This document shows positions 60,245 to 64,000 of a DNA stretch of 64,000 bases, piece after piece. Within the stretch, counting starts at the first letter, position 1, and the number at the start of each line of letters is the position of its first letter. A program made the translations under genes and the position numbers. Source of the stretch: Pyrenopolyporus hunteri. Taxonomy: Eukaryota; Ascomycota; Sordariomycetes; Xylariales; Hypoxylaceae. The notes below the pieces were generated by a model, which was not told the origin of the DNA, searched no databases, and saw nothing but the letters and a program-made list of their open reading frames with translations. The DNA lies in NCBI GenBank assembly GCA_902806595.1, contig CADCXC010000011.1, forward strand, positions 496,001 through 560,000, in the 5' to 3' direction.

Positions 60245-61876
60245 AAAGTGACTTTTTAAAACGAAGCAATATTCACGGGAGCTAGATGAACTTGAATAAT
60301 GGTAATATGATATGGGTGAAAAAGAGTGAATGGGATTATATGGAAGCCGTTTCGTCGATGAATGCGTTGCTAAGCAGTTAGGACTTTCTTCTATGCTTTG
60401 GGGTAGCTACAGACCTACCACCTTATATACCTCCCTGCGATACAGGACGGTGGGGGGTTGGGTCTTATCTCGGGCGTCTTACTAACCCCTAATAGTGAAA
60501 CCCGATACCGCCTTAGGAGCCTACGAAGCAATTTATTGAAGTAATGCTACCAATTAAATATGATTCGGATTCGGTGCTCGTATCAACCTTAAATATAACA
60601 TGATATTAAGGGTAGCCACCTTAAATTAGGCTTGGGCCGCGCCCGACGTTAATTTCGTAGGTAATATTATTTGCCATTACGTGGCGGAGTTACCAATTCT
60701 CGTAAATAGACTTACTTCGGTCAAATGAATGATATTTGATGATGTTGATGTCGTGCAACGCAACTAACTAATCGCCAACCATTAGGAGGAGTGTGTCTAT
60801 CGCGTGGCTTGGTCCTTATATGTAGGCTCAGAAGTTCATGTACCTAGGTGTAGGTGAATCACCTCCGGCTCTCAGGCCATTCAAATTCTCATGTAAATAG
60901 CGCCGGACGTTTCCCCCCAAGATAATGCGTGGCTTAATTATATAGGTACTTAGTTGTTTCTTTGACAAGTCCAAGTTTTGATAACTCTTCTAAAGGTGCT
61001 CGAGTCTTAGCCTTCGCCTAGATGCATAAACACACTGCGCTCGGTGAGTTTACAAGCCGACCTCACCTACATCTTATCTCAGCATTGTGCCAGAAGTGAA
61101 TTTTTGCTAAACCCCCTCGCTTGAGGTAATCGTCGCATGTATGTGGCGTTCTTACATCGGGACGCAGATCGAAGTTCCCGACTAAGAAGAATCCCTGCGT
61201 TGTATGCTCTTGGTGTGTAGCACGTTCCTATTCCCTCATACACTACCTGGGCGCTCTAGGGAGTAGCTCCGGGAGCAGCCATTTCTCCGGAGGTGGTGGG
61301 TAGTATGATACCTACTACGTAGGTAGCCTTGCGTAGATAAATTATTGATGAAATGAACCGGTAACTTATTGGCGTGAATTCGAAGCCTTGATCAGAAGCG
61401 TGTGCTATCCAGTGAGTCATGGCATGCGATAGTAATCGCCGAGGATGAGATTCAGGTTATGGAAAGTATGTGAGGTTTAAAGGGCTGAAAATCCCCGGTA
61501 TCTTCACCGGTATGGATGACGGAGGCTGCTGCCTACCTCTACCTACCTAGGTACTTGAGGGTTGCCTTATAGTTGAAAGAGTAGCCTTGCCCGGTTACCT
61601 CTTTTCGAATTACGCACTTTTTCGCATATATATATAGGTAGGTAGGTACCTATCGAAAGGGTGTATGTAGAGCATCTTAGAAAATCCTGACCCTAAACGT
61701 CAGTTAGTTACCCCTTGAACGACAAATCAATTGTGGCCTTATATTGTAGGACAGCCGGAGGCAGCTCTAATTACCGCACTCAGAACAAGTCAGTTCCTTA
61801 CATGGGGCAAGCTTTGCACCTTATATGATGCTAGTTTCTAACGCGCATTCAATGCTAATAGTAAACACAACTGCAG
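60245..61876. other. intergenic, 1.6 kb, nothing recognised
   Basis: No gene is supported. It contains TAGGTA/TACCTA clusters near 60841, 61310, 61530 and 61627-61655. Confidence 0.45.
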
Positions 61877-63696
61877 ATGGCTCGATCGCAGATTCCTAAT
61901 AGATCGGTTAACGGGAATCATGCGAGCAAGCATGAAATATACTGCGACCGCGGCGATGGGTTTCGACTAGAGGCATATAAGGCTTGTCATTCAGGCTCCG
62001 GGACGCTAAATGGCTCAACTTGTGGAAAATCCCGGCGCCTGTATAATGCCCTACGGGACCATAAAATCAGTACAAGCGAAAACACCGATTTTATACCTTT
62101 CGAAAAAGTTGAACTGGCCAGAAATCGAGAGCTCGTTGAACAAGCCCTTGAAAAAGATAAAGTTCCCCAGGGCGATATTCCTAGATTGTCCGACGAGATC
62201 TGCCGTCAGAATCACCAAGGTGTAAGGTCATTCTTCAGAATATTTGCAATCTTGGTTCTGTGCGAAAATGTTGGGTGTATTCGCGAGTTTATTGACCGAG
62301 GCGTTGACGACTCATACCTTCCCTTTCCCAAGGTAGAGCGAGATGACGACCAGGTTATCAAAATTACGCGGAAGCGCGGCGGCCGCCAAATAAGTATTGG
62401 AGTGCTGAGGGATCTCTTTAGAGACTATGGTCATTGGAAACAACCAACTCTTGACAGTTTTGACAGGTATCAATGGTGGATCATCGCGCCTTACTTTGAC
62501 CGACCACCAAAAATCATCCCTCACTATATCCTTGAACCTGAGGATGTACTCCCTATTACCGAGAAGAAGGGTCATCTCGAACTCGAAGTGGAATCCTTGG
62601 ATCCAGATGTTAGACAAGTGATTTTGCGTGGAGGTTACGGTGATGTTTTGATTGTGAAAATACACCCATCGCACCACAATTTCAGCAAAGAACCCGTGGG
62701 TTTCCCATGATTACCTAGATTCTTGATTCAATGCTAAAGTCTAGCAAGTATATCAACGGCTCAAATTCATTCGCCCTCAAGTGCCTGAAATCTCCGAGTA
62801 AGGACGAATTCCAGTTGGAGGTTGATGCCCTAAGGAAATACGACTATGGAATCGATGAGCATCTGATTCCTCTATTGGCCACAATCGAGAAACGTAGCGA
62901 CCCAAGGAAATACTACCTGTTATTCCCAAAGGCCAATGGTGATTTACGGCACCTCTGGAAGACAGAGTTTAGTGAACAACAGGACAGAGTATTGACAGCG
63001 CGCTGGATGGCCAAGCAGTGCCTGGGAATTGCAAATGCACTTTCGATTCTCCACAGGGATCGGGATCTGGATGAGGGAGACCATTCTATATATGGGCGCC
63101 ATGGCGACATAAAAGCGGGAAACATCCTTTGGTTCTCCAAGCCAGACATTCAGGGCCCCAACGGATGGTGCCTAGCACTCTCTGATTTTGGGTTAATGAA
63201 ATTTCACAGAGTCCATTCAATTTCGGCCCAGACCGCTGGTAGGCTCAAGAAAACCTTGACGTATCAGGCCCCAGAGTTCGACATTGTCAAAGCGAAGGTT
63301 TCTAGGAAATCGGATATATGGGCCCTTGGATGTACGTACCTGGAATTCATCACCTGCTATATTTCAGGTTCGAAAGCAGTGGAAGAGGAATTCCCGACCC
63401 AGCGCGGAGAAGAGGACAAGAACTTACCCGGAGTCAACGAAGACAAATTCTATCGAACAATCGCCAATGAACCGGGAGCGGAACTCAAGCCAGGTGTCCG
63501 AGGTTGGATTGCTGAGCTCCGTTCGAACCCAAAATGTTCACAGTATCTCCAGGATTTCCTCGATTTAATTGTCGAGGGGATGTTGTCAATACGGCTAGCA
63601 GAACGCTTGTCAGCATCAGAACTCGTTCAGGATTTACAGATTCTCCTCGGGAGGTGCCAGGACGAGGCGTATCTAAGCGAGAGATCCGCCTCATGA
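61877..63696 (+). CDS. fungal-specific protein kinase with N-terminal helical domain
   Basis: Two exons, 61877-62695 and 62749-63696, are joined in phase 0 over a 53-bp intron (GTGGGT donor, branch ATGCTAAAG, end CAAG) and sum to 1767 nt (588 aa). Read without the intron the frame would break, so the splice is essential. The N-terminal 240 residues carry F-A-I-L-V-L and E-F-I-D-R-G-V-D-D, seen in a large mould-specific kinase group. Kinase marks follow: R-G-G-Y-G-D-V glycine loop, V-K-I-H-P-S-H-H-N-F, F-A-L-K-C-L lysine, H-G-D-I-K-A-G-N-I-L catalytic loop with Asp, L-S-D-F-G-L metal-binding motif, Y-Q-A-P-E-F and D-I-W-A-L-G-C. The catalytic residues are all present, so it should be active. 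Such kinases are numerous accessory genes in moulds, sometimes linked to NLR-type systems; the substrate is unknown. Confidence 0.84.
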
Positions 63697-64000
63697 GGGG
63701 AGTACAATGTTTTAAGATGGCGTCGCCTTGCTTGTCCTTTTATGATCTCATACTTCGCAGCACGATTGTTTATCTCGGGGCGGATTAGGCGAGAGCGTAA
63801 ACAGAACCTGGAGTTACTGTTAGGGAGAGGGGTCAAGGCACAACATAATGAGTGAAGCCGCAGTCACAGTGATGCTTTATTTGGTGTTTAGCTCCTTATG
63901 TATTTCATGCGCTCTCCTTTTTAGGTGGGAAGAGTAGAGGAATGTTTACGATTTGAAGGGGAGTTGCGTCGGCTTATGGGTTCCAATAGCTACAGCTTAA
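63697..64000. other. end of window, nothing recognised
   Basis: About 300 bp of 3' flank of the kinase gene. The two short frames here are chance. Confidence 0.45.

Noticed and set aside
62696..62730. Apparent frameshift between two halves of the kinase gene.
   Set aside because: A 53-bp intron (62696-62748) with phase 0 on both sides joins the halves, so the gene is intact.
402..64000. CRISPR array, bacterial operon or secondary-metabolite cluster.
   Set aside because: No spaced repeats, introns throughout, and no polyketide or peptide synthase core gene.

Overview
The window comes from a filamentous ascomycete, most likely a Sordariomycete (Pezizomycotina). The genes carry short spliceosomal introns (about 44-100 bp) with GTATGT or GTGAGT-like donors and TACTAAC/GCTAAC branch sites. 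The left part holds a large AT-rich block with the hallmark of repeat-induced point mutation (RIP). The protein set is typical of mould genomes: an NB-ARC/TPR STAND protein, GH55, GH92 and DUF1996 secreted proteins, a C2H2/fungal_trans regulator and QCR8. Splice sites were read from the sequence by hand; for each multi-exon gene called intact the exon lengths sum to a multiple of three.

Layout. (1) 1-401 is ordinary unmutated flank. (2) 402-18415 is one 18 kb RIP-degraded island made of three Ty1/copia-type LTR retrotransposons nested inside each other, all on the + strand: outer 402-18415 (155-bp LTRs, TAATG target duplication), middle about 1803-14309 (LTRs of about 210 bp), inner 3416-9815 (270-bp LTRs, GATTT/AATTT duplication). 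The island has no open genes, only mutated traces of integrase, reverse transcriptase and RNase H. (3) 18783-23984 is a divergent pair: a DUF7708-like/NB-ARC/TPR (NLR-like) gene on the - strand and, on the + strand, an unnamed fungal protein with a C-terminal membrane segment. (4) 24280-29000 holds a small uncertain ORF, a pyroglutamyl-peptidase I-like gene, and a CmcJ/NvfI-family oxidoreductase gene that looks broken. (5) 31068-36670 holds a secreted DUF1996 protein, a GH92 alpha-mannosidase and a lone tRNA-Asp(GTC). (6) 37383-43218 holds a DUF2461 protein with AT-hooks and a C2H2 zinc-finger/fungal_trans transcription factor, both on the - strand, followed by a gene-poor stretch of about 6.2 kb. 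(7) 49452-52614 holds a GH55-type beta-1,3-glucanase on + and a PhyH-family dioxygenase on -, ending tail to tail. (8) 54482-59320 holds a four-helix membrane protein, the EFM7/NNT1-like methyltransferase and QCR8. (9) 61877-63696 holds a fungal-specific protein kinase.

How the genes may work together. The DUF1996, GH92 and GH55 products all carry secretion or membrane-entry signals and fit extracellular or cell-wall glycan work. QCR8, EFM7 and the tRNA are housekeeping. The NLR-like gene, its divergent membrane-protein neighbour and the kinase are accessory-type genes. The NLR/membrane pair next to the RIP island is the best candidate here for an undescribed functional unit, for example self/non-self recognition, but that role is inferred from arrangement only.
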